From Pyrobaculum sp. WP30 (GTDB lineage Archaea; Thermoproteota; Thermoprotei; Thermoproteales; Thermoproteaceae): DNA of 64,000 nucleotides. Shown piece after piece: positions 53,514-61,753 of the stretch. The number at the start of each line of letters is the position of its first letter. The stretch's first letter is position 1. The stretch is from contig CP012158.1 of the NCBI GenBank assembly GCA_001189275.1, positions 372,001 to 436,000 of the forward strand, given 5' to 3'. A program made the position numbers and the translations under genes. The notes under the pieces were generated by a model that was not told where the DNA came from, ran no database searches, and saw nothing but the letters and a program-made list of their open reading frames with translations.

Positions 53514-55099
53514 ATGTCGGGGATTACGTAGAGGTTCTAGACACCACCCTTAGAGACGGGGCGCAGGGCGCAAATGTCTCCTTCACCCTCCAGGACAAGA
53601 TAAGGATCGCTTTTAAGCTCGACGAGCTTGGGGTGGACTACATAGAGGGTGGGTGGCCCTACTCCAACCCCAAGGACCTCGACTTCTTCAAGGCCATGAA
53701 GGAGTACAGTCTCAGCAGGGCGAAGCTGGCGGCGTTTGGGAGTACCAGGCGGAGGGGCGTAAGGCCGGAGAAGGACGAGGGCCTCAACTCGCTGGTGGAC
53801 GCCGACGTGCCTGTTGCGGTGATTTTCGGCAAGAGCTGGACGCTTCACGTGAGGGAGGTGTTGGGCGTCACGTGGGAGGAGAACCTCGCCATGATTACGG
53901 AGAGCGTGGAGTACCTCAGGGGGCACGGCATGGAGGTGGTCTACGACGCTGAGCACTTCTACCAGGGGTTTCAAGAGGATCCCGAGATGGCGCTCGCCTC
54001 CGTAGAGGCGGCTTGGCGCGCGGGGGCCCGCGTGATTGTGCTGGCTGACACCAACGGCGGGACTCCGCCGCATGAGGTGTACCGCATAACGGCTGAGGTG
54101 AGGCGGAGGTTCCCGGCGATGCCGCTGGGGGCCCACATGCACAACGACATCGGCTGCGCCGTGGCCAACACTTTGATGGCGGTGGCGGCGGGGGCGCGGC
54201 ATGTGCAGGGCACCGTCAACGGCGTGGGGGAGCGCACCGGCAACGCCGACTTGACCGCCGTCTTGCCCACCTTGGAGCTTAAGATGGGGCTGAGGGTTCT
54301 GCGGGACGAGCCTCCGGCCGTAAAGTTCGGCCGCCTGCGGGAGGTGTCTAGGCTGGTCTACGAGGCGTTGGGCCTCCAGCCCAACCCCTACCAGCCATAC
54401 ATGGGGGAGTTCGCCTTCGCCCACAAGGGCGGCGTCCACGCAGACGCCGTCATGAAGGTGCCTCGGGCCTATGAACACATCGACCCGGCACTGGTGGGCA
54501 ACAGGAGGGTCTTTGTGGTGTCTGAGATGGCGGGGGGCGCCAGCGTTGTGCTTAAGGCTGCTGAGGAGCTTGGCATCCCGCTGGACAAGCGGAGCGACGC
54601 CGTGAGGGCCGCTCTGGAGGAGATAAAGCGGCTGGAGCGGGAGGGGTACTCCTTCGACCTGGCCCCAGCCTCGGCCATGCTCATATTGATGCGCCGCCTC
54701 GGCATCTACAGAGAAAGATTTAGGCTAGTGGAGTGGCGGGTCGTGGCGGGACCCGGCGAAAGGGCCTACGCCGTGGTTAAGGTCTGGGTAGACGGCGATG
54801 AGAGGCTGGAGGCCGGCGAGGGGGTGGGCCCGGTGCATGCGGTAGACGTGGCGCTGAGGCGCGCCCTCACCTCCTCCTTCCCCCAGCTGGCCGCCGTGGC
54901 CCTCAGCGACTACCGGGTGGTGCTCCCTACCTCCGTGAGGAGTACCGAGAGCGTGGTGAGGGTAACCGCCGAGTTTAGAAACGGGGAGAGGATTTGGCGC
55001 ACGGTGGGCGTCTCCACCAACGTGGTGATGGCCTCCATTAAGGCGCTTGTAGACGGCTACGACTTCGCCTTGCAACTAGAGGCCTTGAAAAAGGGCTAG
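53514..55099 (+). CDS. cimA: (R)-citramalate synthase, start codon out of frame by one base
   Basis: CimA joins pyruvate and acetyl-CoA to citramalate for isoleucine synthesis. The TIM barrel has DTTLRDGAQG with the metal-binding Asp, the CimA-type GKSWTLHV and VYDAEHFYQGF, AHMHNDIGCAVAN with the HxH metal site, and a C-terminal LeuA-dimer regulatory domain from about residue 385. The catalytic frame (from 53516 on) contains no ATG, GTG or TTG before 53600. The promoter-matched ATG at 53514 (TATA TTTATATA 53484-53491) would read ATG TCG GGG A..., one base short of the required frame after a GGGG run. Either a base is missing from the sequence or the gene has a real frameshift. Confidence 0.82.
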
Positions 55100-55150
55100 G
55101 GAGCTCAACCCACCGCCTAAGAGAGAGCCTTCTTATCAAGTCGGAGAGCC

Positions 55151-55169
55151 ACGGCGGCTTCACCGCCGT
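55151..55169. terminator. Hairpin between convergent cimA and DMT genes
   Basis: ACGGCGG (55151-55157) and CCGCCGT (55163-55169) form a perfect 7-bp stem with a 5-nt loop, between the ends of two convergent genes. It may stop transcription from either side. Confidence 0.4.
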
Positions 55170-55209
55170 TTGCTAGTATATGTCTCAATGCGGCCTTTGG
55201 TCTGGCGGA

Positions 55210-56040
55210 TTAGCCTCTTGCCGATATGTAGACCCCCGCTACGGCCACGGCCATGCCTATCAGTTGCGTCGCCGTGGGGGCCTCGCCGAGTAGGAGGTAG
55301 GAGAGGAGCGTGGTGAGGACCGGCATTAGGGGCAACACCGCGGCTGACCTGCGGGAGCCTGCCTTCTGGACGGCGACGTTCCAAGCGGCGTACGCCAGGG
55401 CCCCAGGCACCGCGGCCACGTAGGCCACTAGGGCGAGGACGAGGGGGTCGGCCAGGGTTGCCGGCCTGGAGGCGGCGGCGGTGGGCAACATGACGGCCAG
55501 CCCGAAGAGGGAGATCCAAGCCATGGCCTCGATGGGGCTGTACATCCTATACACGCCTCTTACCAATACGGTGTACACGGCCCAAGACAGCGTGGCCAGC
55601 GCGGCCAAGAGGGGGCCTAGGTAGGAGTGGACGGCTAGGTACGGCTCTAGGGTGAGGTAGGCCCCCGCCACGGCGGCTAGGGAGCCGAGGAGCGGAACTC
55701 CGCTGGGCCTCCGCCGGGCCAGCGCCGCTTCCAGCAACTGGGTTGTCGGGCTTGCGAGGACGACGAAAAGCGACGCCACGGCAGCTGTGACGTAGGCCAG
55801 GGAGGAGTAGAGCAGTAGGTTGAATCCTGCGACGCCGAGGAGGCCCAGCAAGGCGAGGCGCCGCGCGGCGCCTCTGTAGGGCGGAAATCTCGCCATGAGG
55901 AAGAGGAGCGGCGTGGCTATGGCGAACCTCAGTATAGACATGGCGACGGGGTCTACGCCGCTTGCCACGAGGAAGCGCCCAACGAGGTAGTTAGTGCTCC
56001 ACGCCGCCACTGAGAAGAGGGCGTAGGAGACTCCCCTCAT
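55210..56040 (-). CDS. EamA/DMT-family transporter
   Basis: The 276-residue protein shows ten predicted membrane helices in two EamA repeats (about 1-135 and 145-275), with WSTNYLVGRFLVASGVDPVA at the start and GVPLLGSLAAVAGAYLTLEP closing the first repeat. Family members export or import metabolites; the substrate is unknown. It is the last gene of a unit with the uracil-DNA glycosylase (4-bp overlap) and phosphopantothenate synthetase. Confidence 0.83.
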   Translation of the reverse strand: MRGVSYALFSVAAWSTNYLVGRFLVASGVDPVAMSILRFAIATPLLFLMARFPPYRGAARRLALLGLLGVAGFNLLLYSSLAYVTAAVASLFVVLASPTTQLLEAALARRRPSGVPLLGSLAAVAGAYLTLEPYLAVHSYLGPLLAALATLSWAVYTVLVRGVYRMYSPIEAMAWISLFGLAVMLPTAAASRPATLADPLVLALVAYVAAVPGALAYAAWNVAVQKAGSRRSAAVLPLMPVLTTLLSYLLLGEAPTATQLIGMAVAVAGVYISARG

Positions 56041-56693
56041 GGCAGACAGCCGGCCTCCGCGGCCGCCTTCTTGATCACTTCAGATATCTGTTGAAGAGAC
56101 ACGCGTCTAGTACCCACGTTGAGGGGGCTTGGGTGGTACGAGGCGTATAACTTCACGGCGCCGGTCTGCAGAACTGCGCCGTGGACGAAAGGCGTCTGCG
56201 GGGCGCCGAGGATCCTTATAACGGCGTCCCAGGCCACCCGGCCAAGAGCCACGACGACCCGCGGCCTCACGGCGGAGATCTCCTCGGCGAGCCACGTAGA
56301 GCAGTTCCTCACCTCCTCCGCCGTGGGTCTGTTGCGGGGCGGGGCGCACTTCACCGCGGAGGTTATGTAGACGCACCTCAGCTCCACCCCGTCGTCTCTC
56401 GACAGGCTGTGCGGCTTGTTGGAGAGGCCGAGGCTGTGCAACACGGCGAAGAGGTTCTGCGCCGACCTGTCGCCGGTGAACATCCTCCCGGTCCTGTTTC
56501 CGCCGTGGGCCGCCGGCGCCAGGCCCACGATCATCAGGCGGGCCCCCAGGTCTCCCCAGGGCGGCACGGGCTTTGCCCAGTAGACCTCGCCGCGGAACCT
56601 GGGCGGGGGCTTGACGGACTCTCTATAGGCAACCAGCCTGGGGCACCGCCGACACGCGACGAGTCTCTCTAGGAAGTTTCTATACCACGACAC
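56037..56693 (-). CDS. Type-5 uracil-DNA glycosylase (UDGb)
   Basis: The 218-residue repair enzyme removes uracil and related deaminated bases from DNA. Family 5 hallmarks are present: iron-sulfur cysteines CRRCPRL near residue 14 and others at about 114, 130 and 216, motif 1 VGLAPAAHGGNRTGRMFTGD with no catalytic Asp as in the Pyrobaculum enzyme, and motif 2 YHPSPLN. It overlaps the phosphopantothenate synthetase gene by 14 bp. Confidence 0.9.
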   Translation of the reverse strand: MSWYRNFLERLVACRRCPRLVAYRESVKPPPRFRGEVYWAKPVPPWGDLGARLMIVGLAPAAHGGNRTGRMFTGDRSAQNLFAVLHSLGLSNKPHSLSRDDGVELRCVYITSAVKCAPPRNRPTAEEVRNCSTWLAEEISAVRPRVVVALGRVAWDAVIRILGAPQTPFVHGAVLQTGAVKLYASYHPSPLNVGTRRVSLQQISEVIKKAAAEAGCLP

Positions 56694-57465
56694 CGCCGCG
56701 GCGGGGCAGAGAGGCGGCTATCTCGGTGAGTCTCTTGGCGATGTGGCTGACGGCCTCGGCGAGGGTTGCCCCCTTGTCGTAAGAACGGAGGAGGCCTAGG
56801 AGCCTCTTCCTGTCCCAGCTCTTGAGCCTAGTGACGGCCTCTACCAGCTTCGGCATGGCCCGGGTCACGTTGTCTACGATGGTTATGGAGGCGGCTTGCG
56901 CCGTCCTGCTGAGGGGGTTTAGGTCTATTGCGATTACGGTCTTGCCGAGCCTCCTCAACGCCTCTGTCCGGTCGCCGTCTTCAAGAGGGACGAGGACCAC
57001 GTCGGCGACGTATATCCCCCGGCAGCTGACCCGCCTCCTTTCGCTGAAGAGCTCCGGTATGGTGCATGCGGCGTCTTCGCCGACGCCCAGCACCTCCTCC
57101 GCGCCGTGGCGTCTCAGGACCTCGGCAATTTTCTCCTCCCTCTCCCGCGTCCGGTAGAAGAGGTTCACCTCGAGAAGCGCAGGCACCGCCTTGGCCAAGG
57201 CCACCACGTCCCCCGGCGCAAGCGCCGCCACGTTTCCGTTTACGCTGATGACTGGATGCCTCGCCGTGAGGAGGGCGGCGGCGGCCGCCTCTATGGCCCT
57301 CTCGGCGAAGGGCTGGGTGGCCTCGCCGATGAGGTAGTCGAAACACTCGCCCCTTCCGTGGGCGATGAGACCTTGGAGAGCCACGTACCCCTCCCTGACG
57401 CCCTCCACCACCTTCTCCCTCTCCAGCAGAGATCTGTACCGGGGATGCGTCGGCGGAATCACCAC
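56680..57465 (-). CDS. 4-phosphopantoate--beta-alanine ligase (archaeal)
   Basis: The 261-residue protein is the archaeal phosphopantothenate synthetase (DUF137/COG1701). It joins 4-phosphopantoate to beta-alanine with ATP in CoA synthesis, replacing bacterial PanC. Diagnostic stretches are IPPTHPRYRSLLEREKVVEG at the N terminus, HGRGECFDYLIGE, SVNGNVAALAPG and AIDLNPLSRTAQ. Pantoate kinase, PanB and PanE, which supply its substrate, are encoded 1-3 kb away, so the window holds the whole pathway from ketoisovalerate to phosphopantothenate. Confidence 0.9.
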   Translation of the reverse strand: MVIPPTHPRYRSLLEREKVVEGVREGYVALQGLIAHGRGECFDYLIGEATQPFAERAIEAAAAALLTARHPVISVNGNVAALAPGDVVALAKAVPALLEVNLFYRTREREEKIAEVLRRHGAEEVLGVGEDAACTIPELFSERRRVSCRGIYVADVVLVPLEDGDRTEALRRLGKTVIAIDLNPLSRTAQAASITIVDNVTRAMPKLVEAVTRLKSWDRKRLLGLLRSYDKGATLAEAVSHIAKRLTEIAASLPRRGGVVV

Positions 57466-57629
57466 GCGGCCGCGTGTCGCCTACTTAAAAAACATTACTG
57501 CACCACGGCAGCCGCCTTCTGCGGACCAGCTACTCAAGCTTGAGTAACTCTTGGTTGCTAATCCAGCCTCCACGACTCTTGTGGCGTTGTTTTTCCATAA
57601 AGCTTATATATGAACAAAGACGAAAAGAT

Positions 57630-57857
57630 GTGGAAATTGTTGAGATAGACGGCTCGGGGAGGATCTACATACCTGCCGAGATTCGGAGACGCGTAAAAGC
57701 CAGGCGGTTTAGGTTGAAGGTGACGGAGAGCGGCATTTTGCTGGAGCCCATCGACGATGTCGATGTCTATTACGGCAAGTTCGGCCCGGCGAGGTATTCC
57801 ACGGTGGAGGAAATTGAAAGAGCGTTGGAAGATGCCGCGCAGGTTGATCTACGTTGA
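57630..57857 (+). CDS. vapB: VapB-type antitoxin (AbrB/SpoVT fold)
   Basis: The 75-residue protein starts with a swapped-hairpin AbrB domain (EIVEIDGSGRIYIPAEIRRR) and ends in an acidic helix that would wrap the toxin. The GTG at 57630 is selected because TTATATATG lies about 25 nt upstream. It overlaps the PIN toxin gene by 26 bp. It should repress its own promoter as a complex with the toxin. Confidence 0.82.
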   Translation: MEIVEIDGSGRIYIPAEIRRRVKARRFRLKVTESGILLEPIDDVDVYYGKFGPARYSTVEEIERALEDAAQVDLR

Positions 57858-58206
57858 CGTCAACGTCCTCTACTACTTCTTCACTGCACACCCCCAATTC
57901 GGCGAGGGCTCCCGGGAGCTGTTGAAGAGGCACCAGGGGAGCCTCGCCACTTCTGCACTTTCGGCATGGCTTCTCTACGTCTTGATACGTAAAGAGGAGG
58001 TGGTGAACGCCCTTAGAAACATCGCCGTCCTCCTGCCGCTAGATGCCGAGATACTCGCCAAGGCCCTCCGTCTGGAGAAGCCCAGGGAGTTTGAAGACAG
58101 GATACACCTAGCCACAATGCAGAGCTACGGGATAGACACCATATTGTCAAACGATTCCGATTTCGACAACATCGGCGTGGTTAGGATAGCCCCCAAGCCG
58201 AGGTAA
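57832..58206 (+). CDS. vapC: VapC-type PIN-domain ribonuclease toxin
   Basis: A 124-residue PIN protein. Acidic metal-site residues are visible: IYVDVNVLYYFF (first Asp), the glutamates of the middle helix region (KEEVVNAL), EDRIHLATMQSYG (Asp after the E) and LSNDSDFD at the end. It probably cleaves RNA when freed from the upstream antitoxin. The ATG at 57832 lies inside vapB; the frame is open further upstream but the extension reads antisense-like. Confidence 0.85.
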   Translation: MPRRLIYVDVNVLYYFFTAHPQFGEGSRELLKRHQGSLATSALSAWLLYVLIRKEEVVNALRNIAVLLPLDAEILAKALRLEKPREFEDRIHLATMQSYGIDTILSNDSDFDNIGVVRIAPKPR

Positions 58207-58256
58207 AAATTTACCGCTCTGCCGCCGCTGGGAAGCACGGCTGTCTCCCGCCCTTG

Positions 58257-59048
58257 TCACTCCCTGTAGTGTTCTTTAGCGGGGAAAAGCCCCTTCCGCA
58301 CCTCCTCCGCGTATCTAGCCACGGCGTCTTTTATGACGGAGGCGGCGTCTGCGTAGCGTTTGGCGAAGCTGGGGGCCCTCTCGGAGAGGCCGATCACGTC
58401 GTGGAGCACCAGTATCTGGCCGTCGCAGTGGGGGCCCGAGCCTATGCATATGGTGGCCACGTCGACTGACTCAGTCACCTCCTTGGCCAGAGAGGCGGGG
58501 ACGAACTCCAGCACTATGGCGAAGACCCCGGCGTCTCTGAGGGCCTTGGCGTCTTCTAAGATCTTCTTTCTCTGCTCCTCCGTCCTGCCCACCATTCTGA
58601 AGCCGCCCAGCGTTAAGACGCGTTGGGGGGTTAGGCCTATGTGGCCCATCACAGGTATGCCGGCCTTCACTAGCTTCTCCACTATGTGTGCATACTCGGC
58701 GCCGCCCTCCAGCTTAACCGCGTCTGCCCCAGCCCTAACTAGGCGGGACGCGTTTCTAAGCGCCGTCTCCGGCCCCGGCTCGTAGGACACGAAAGGCATG
58801 TCGGCAACCACGAGGGCCCTGGGCCTCGCCCTGGCAACCGCCTCCGTGTGCCTAACCATGTCCGCCATGGTCACGCCCAGCGTGTTTGGAAGGCCCAGCA
58901 CCACCATTCCCAGGCTGTCGCCCACCAAGATCCCGTCTACGCCGGCCTCATCCACCAGGCGGGCCGTGGGGTAGTCGTATGCGGTGATCCAAACATAGGG
59001 CCCCCTGCCCCTGGCGAAGTCCAGGACGGTCTTCCTGCGCGTCACCAA
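58257..59048 (-). CDS. panB: 3-methyl-2-oxobutanoate hydroxymethyltransferase
   Basis: PanB adds a hydroxymethyl group from methylene-tetrahydropterin to ketoisovalerate, giving ketopantoate, the first committed step to CoA. The 263-residue TIM barrel shows ITAYDYPTARLVDEAGVD, VGDSLGMVVLG with the Mg2+ ligands, VKLEGG, GHIGLTPQ and the catalytic Glu in ALVLEFVP-like IVLEFVPASLA. It is divergent from panE with only 25 bp between start codons. Confidence 0.93.
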   Translation of the reverse strand: MVTRRKTVLDFARGRGPYVWITAYDYPTARLVDEAGVDGILVGDSLGMVVLGLPNTLGVTMADMVRHTEAVARARPRALVVADMPFVSYEPGPETALRNASRLVRAGADAVKLEGGAEYAHIVEKLVKAGIPVMGHIGLTPQRVLTLGGFRMVGRTEEQRKKILEDAKALRDAGVFAIVLEFVPASLAKEVTESVDVATICIGSGPHCDGQILVLHDVIGLSERAPSFAKRYADAASVIKDAVARYAEEVRKGLFPAKEHYRE

Positions 59049-59073
59049 TTTAAGACTACTCCTTCTTATAAAT
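59049..59073. promoter_or_regulatory. Overlapping divergent promoters of panB and panE
   Basis: Within 25 bp there is a TTTAAG element (59049-59054), about 24 nt before the panE GTG, and a minus-strand TTTATAAG (59064-59071), about 21 nt before the panB ATG. Each TATA box lies next to the other gene's start codon, so the two transcripts must compete. Confidence 0.55.
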
Positions 59074-59907
59074 GTGTTCGCCGTAGTGGGCCTAGGCGCG
59101 GTGGGCAGCCTCCTTGCCTATTTCCTAAACTCCGCAGATATAAGGCCGTACGCCGTCGTTCGGACCAAGTGCGAGCGGTACCTGTTCTGCGCAGAGACGT
59201 GCAGAGAGCTCGACGTGGAGGTCGTCCCACGGGCTCCCCCCTCTGTCAAGTACACATTAATCGCCGTGAAGGGGCCCGACACGGCAAAGGCGCTTGAGGC
59301 GGCGGCGGGGGTGCCCATTCTGTTTCAAAACGGCATTGGCGGCCTCGAGATGGCGAGGGAGAGGTTCCCCAACGCCCTAGGCGCGGTGGTAACATACGGC
59401 GTCTACCGCGAAGGTTGCAGAGCCGAGCTGAGGGGCATCGGCGAGGTTGCGCTGCCCCGCGGTGCCGAGGAGGTGGCTGAGGCCTTGGAGAGAGGTGGGG
59501 CTAGGGTGAGGGTGGTAGACGACATCGAGCCCCTCCGGTGGGCGAAGCTTGTGGTGAACGCCGCCATAAACCCCGTCACAGCCATCTTGCGTGCCCCCAA
59601 CGGAGTCGTGGCGGAGGACCCCTGGGCCCGGGCCCTCGCCGAGAGGCTCGCCTTGGAGGCGGCGGAGGTGGCGAAGGCGGCTGGCTACCCGGTGGACGAC
59701 CCCGTGGCGGCGGTTATGACGGTAGCTAGGGCAACCGCGAGAAACATCTCCTCCATGGCGCAGGACTTGGCTAAGTGCAGACTCACCGAGGTGGATTTCA
59801 TAAACGGCGCCGTGGTTAAATACGGCAAGAGGCTAGGCGTCGAGACACCTTACAACCACGCCGTGTATCTGATAGTAAAGGCGCTGGAGGCTTCATGCGG
59901 CTTCTGA
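59074..59907 (+). CDS. panE: 2-dehydropantoate 2-reductase (ketopantoate reductase)
   Basis: The 277-residue NAD(P)H enzyme reduces ketopantoate to pantoate. The Rossmann motif VVGLGAVGSLLAY opens the protein. The catalytic lysine is in RWAKLVVNAAINPVTAI, the Glu in LTEVDFINGAVVKYGKRLGV with the usual ETPYN after it. It overlaps the pantoate kinase gene by 13 bp. Confidence 0.92.
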   Translation: MFAVVGLGAVGSLLAYFLNSADIRPYAVVRTKCERYLFCAETCRELDVEVVPRAPPSVKYTLIAVKGPDTAKALEAAAGVPILFQNGIGGLEMARERFPNALGAVVTYGVYREGCRAELRGIGEVALPRGAEEVAEALERGGARVRVVDDIEPLRWAKLVVNAAINPVTAILRAPNGVVAEDPWARALAERLALEAAEVAKAAGYPVDDPVAAVMTVARATARNISSMAQDLAKCRLTEVDFINGAVVKYGKRLGVETPYNHAVYLIVKALEASCGF

Positions 59908-60662
59908 TCCCCCACCACGTCACCGGCTTCTGGCTTCCTCGATACGCGGAGGACCCCCTCACGACGGGTTCCCTGGGCGCTGGGCTTCTGCTGGACTACG
60001 CCGTGGCCCAGTTTAGAGACAGCGGCGTCTACTACAACGGCGAGTTCCTCGGCGGGGGTCCTGGCGTGGAGATCCGCTCGCCGTATCCCTTGGGCTACGG
60101 CTACGCGGGCTCCGCCGTGGTGAACATAGCCAAATATGTAAGACTCCGCGGCCTGTCTCTAGAGGCGTTCCAGATGGCGCACGCAGCGGAGGTCACCGCG
60201 GGGACAGGACTCGGCGACGTCTTGGCCATATACACGGGCGGTTGCCTCGTGGTGCGGACCAGGTCCGGCGCCCCGGGCGTGGGCGAGGCGGTGGGCTATA
60301 CCTGTCCCCCGCTTGCCGCAGTGACTGTGCATACCAAACGCCTAGAGACGGCGGCTATGCTGCGCGACTTGCGGACGGTGCTTGAGGTAGAGGGGAGGAG
60401 GGCCGTGGAGCGGGCTGTGGATGGAGATTTCTACACATTTCTCGAGACGGCTAGGCGCTTCTCCACCGCGGTGGGCTTCCTCTCCAAGGAGCTAGACGCA
60501 GAGCTTGTAAAGCTCAGGGGGGCCGTGGGGCACTACGCCAAGAAGGGGGTCTTGGTGGTCGTAGCAGAGCGGGACCGCGCCGACGACATTGCGGAGCGGC
60601 TGAGGCGGCTGGGCCCCGTAAGGATCTGCGAACTGAAGACGCGCGCGGTCTCGCCTCTCTAA
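59895..60662 (+). CDS. Pantoate kinase (GHMP family)
   Basis: The 255-residue archaeal pantoate kinase phosphorylates pantoate to 4-phosphopantoate. It has the family start HHVTGFW, DPLTTGSLGAG, the GHMP ATP loop GYGYAGSAVVNIA, and EVTAGTGLGDV. Together with the ligase at 56680-57465 it forms the archaeal route that replaces PanC and PanK. Its 3' end overlaps the convergent regulator gene by 4 bp. Confidence 0.9.
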   Translation: MRLLIPHHVTGFWLPRYAEDPLTTGSLGAGLLLDYAVAQFRDSGVYYNGEFLGGGPGVEIRSPYPLGYGYAGSAVVNIAKYVRLRGLSLEAFQMAHAAEVTAGTGLGDVLAIYTGGCLVVRTRSGAPGVGEAVGYTCPPLAAVTVHTKRLETAAMLRDLRTVLEVEGRRAVERAVDGDFYTFLETARRFSTAVGFLSKELDAELVKLRGAVGHYAKKGVLVVVAERDRADDIAERLRRLGPVRICELKTRAVSPL

Positions 60663-61129
60663 AACGCGTCGTCCCCCACGTCGAAGTCGCCGTTGTCAAA
60701 GGCATCTCCGCCCAGCTCCGCCGCTTCATCAAGCGTTGCCAGTTGCCCCAGCGCCGCGGCGTAGAGGGCCATGTCCAGCAGGCCGAGCGTCAGCATAAGC
60801 GGGAGCACGGACTCGACGGGGGCCAGCACCTCTTCGGCCTCCTCCACCCTCCCCGCGCGCCGGAGCTCCGCCGCCTTCTCCACACGCCCCTTCACCTCCT
60901 CTCTCCACCTGTAGAGGACCTCCCAGCCCCTCTCCGTCAGGGCATACGCCTCCTTCTTAAAGAGGAGGCCCTTCTCCCTACGCTCCACCAGCCCGTGCCC
61001 CATCAAAGCGCTGATGACTGCCTCCACGTCGTGCGGCTCCATGTCCACAAGCTCGGCGATCTCCTTGACGGTCTTTGTCCCGGTGGAGAGGGACTCCAAC
61101 ACGGCGTAGTACTCCGGCCTAAACTCCAT
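60659..61129 (-). CDS. Winged-helix protein with acidic tail
   Basis: The about 156-residue protein has an N-terminal winged helix (EYYAVLESLSTGTKTVKEIA, then VEAVISALMGHGLVERREKG), a basic linker helix, a short hydrophobic stretch LPLMLTLGLLDMALYAAALG and an acidic end (FDNGDFDVGDDAF). It is probably a DNA-binding regulator. The start ATG 61129 is chosen because TATTTTTAAAT lies about 25 nt upstream; ATG 61141 is the alternative. Its target is unknown. Confidence 0.6.
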   Translation of the reverse strand: MEFRPEYYAVLESLSTGTKTVKEIAELVDMEPHDVEAVISALMGHGLVERREKGLLFKKEAYALTERGWEVLYRWREEVKGRVEKAAELRRAGRVEEAEEVLAPVESVLPLMLTLGLLDMALYAAALGQLATLDEAAELGGDAFDNGDFDVGDDAF

Positions 61130-61256
61130 GGCCGTCTGCATAAATTCATTTAAAAATATGAGTACCTAATCCCGGTGATGTGAAGCGGCTGCAGGCGGAG
61201 CCGTGGCGAAGATGGGAAGAGCTGATAACTTTTAAAAAAGCAACGCAAGTCCACAC

Positions 61257-61535
61257 ATGCGGCTTTTCCTCGTCGGCCTCATGCTTATACTCGCCGGGTT
61301 CCTCCTTGTGCTAATGGCGCCGCTACTGGCGCTGGTGTCAAACGCTAAAGTTGCGGCCGCCGGCGGCGCGGTGGGTTGCGTCGTCATCTTCTTTGTGCCC
61401 ATATGTTTCGGTGCTGGGAGCCCCGGCCTCTTGACCTGGGGTCTACTGGCCATTGCCGTCCTCCTGGCGGTCTCTGCGTTTTTCCTGTGGCTTATCTCGC
61501 GAGAGCTAGGTAGAGGAGAAGAACAAGGACGGTGA
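61257..61535 (+). CDS. DUF131-type small membrane protein
   Basis: A 92-residue archaeal membrane protein of the TIGR00304/DUF131 type with two or three helices; the middle AAAGGAVGCVVIFFVPICFG corresponds to the family motif GGVVxIGPIPIVFG. Function unknown. Its end overlaps the end of a convergent paralogue by 44 bp. A TATA-like CTTTTAAAAAAG lies about 24 nt before the ATG. Confidence 0.65.
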   Translation: MRLFLVGLMLILAGFLLVLMAPLLALVSNAKVAAAGGAVGCVVIFFVPICFGAGSPGLLTWGLLAIAVLLAVSAFFLWLISRELGRGEEQGR

Positions 61536-61737
61536 GCACAATTGCCAGAGCTAACGTGACGGCGGCAACGCGCTGGCTACTGCCGAAGACGATGGGCACC
61601 GGTCCGATTATGACGACGCCGCCTGCCTCGGCCTTCCCCTCCCCGCCGGCTCTTATAAGCGAGACTAGGAGCAGGAATATGCCGATCATTATCAGGAAAA
61701 TGCCGATAATCACCAGCTCCACCACGCCATCCCCCAC
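61492..61737 (-). CDS. DUF131-type small membrane protein, paralogue
   Basis: The 81-residue protein has two membrane helices flanking AGGVVIIGPVPIVFGSS, the exact DUF131 signature. It is convergent with its paralogue at 61257-61535. The promoter region is CGTTTAAAAAC on the plus strand at about 61741-61751, close to the start ATG 61737, so the spacing is short and the first codons are uncertain. Confidence 0.68.
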   Translation of the reverse strand: MGDGVVELVIIGIFLIMIGIFLLLVSLIRAGGEGKAEAGGVVIIGPVPIVFGSSQRVAAVTLALAIVLTVLVLLLYLALAR

Positions 61738-61753
61738 TTTGCCGTTTAAAAAC

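Noticed and set aside
61174-61233. GTGATGT ... CTGA resembling a box C/D sRNA upstream of a DUF131 gene
   Set aside because: The C box deviates, no D-prime box fits and the first guide would be only about 7 nt; kept out for lack of support.
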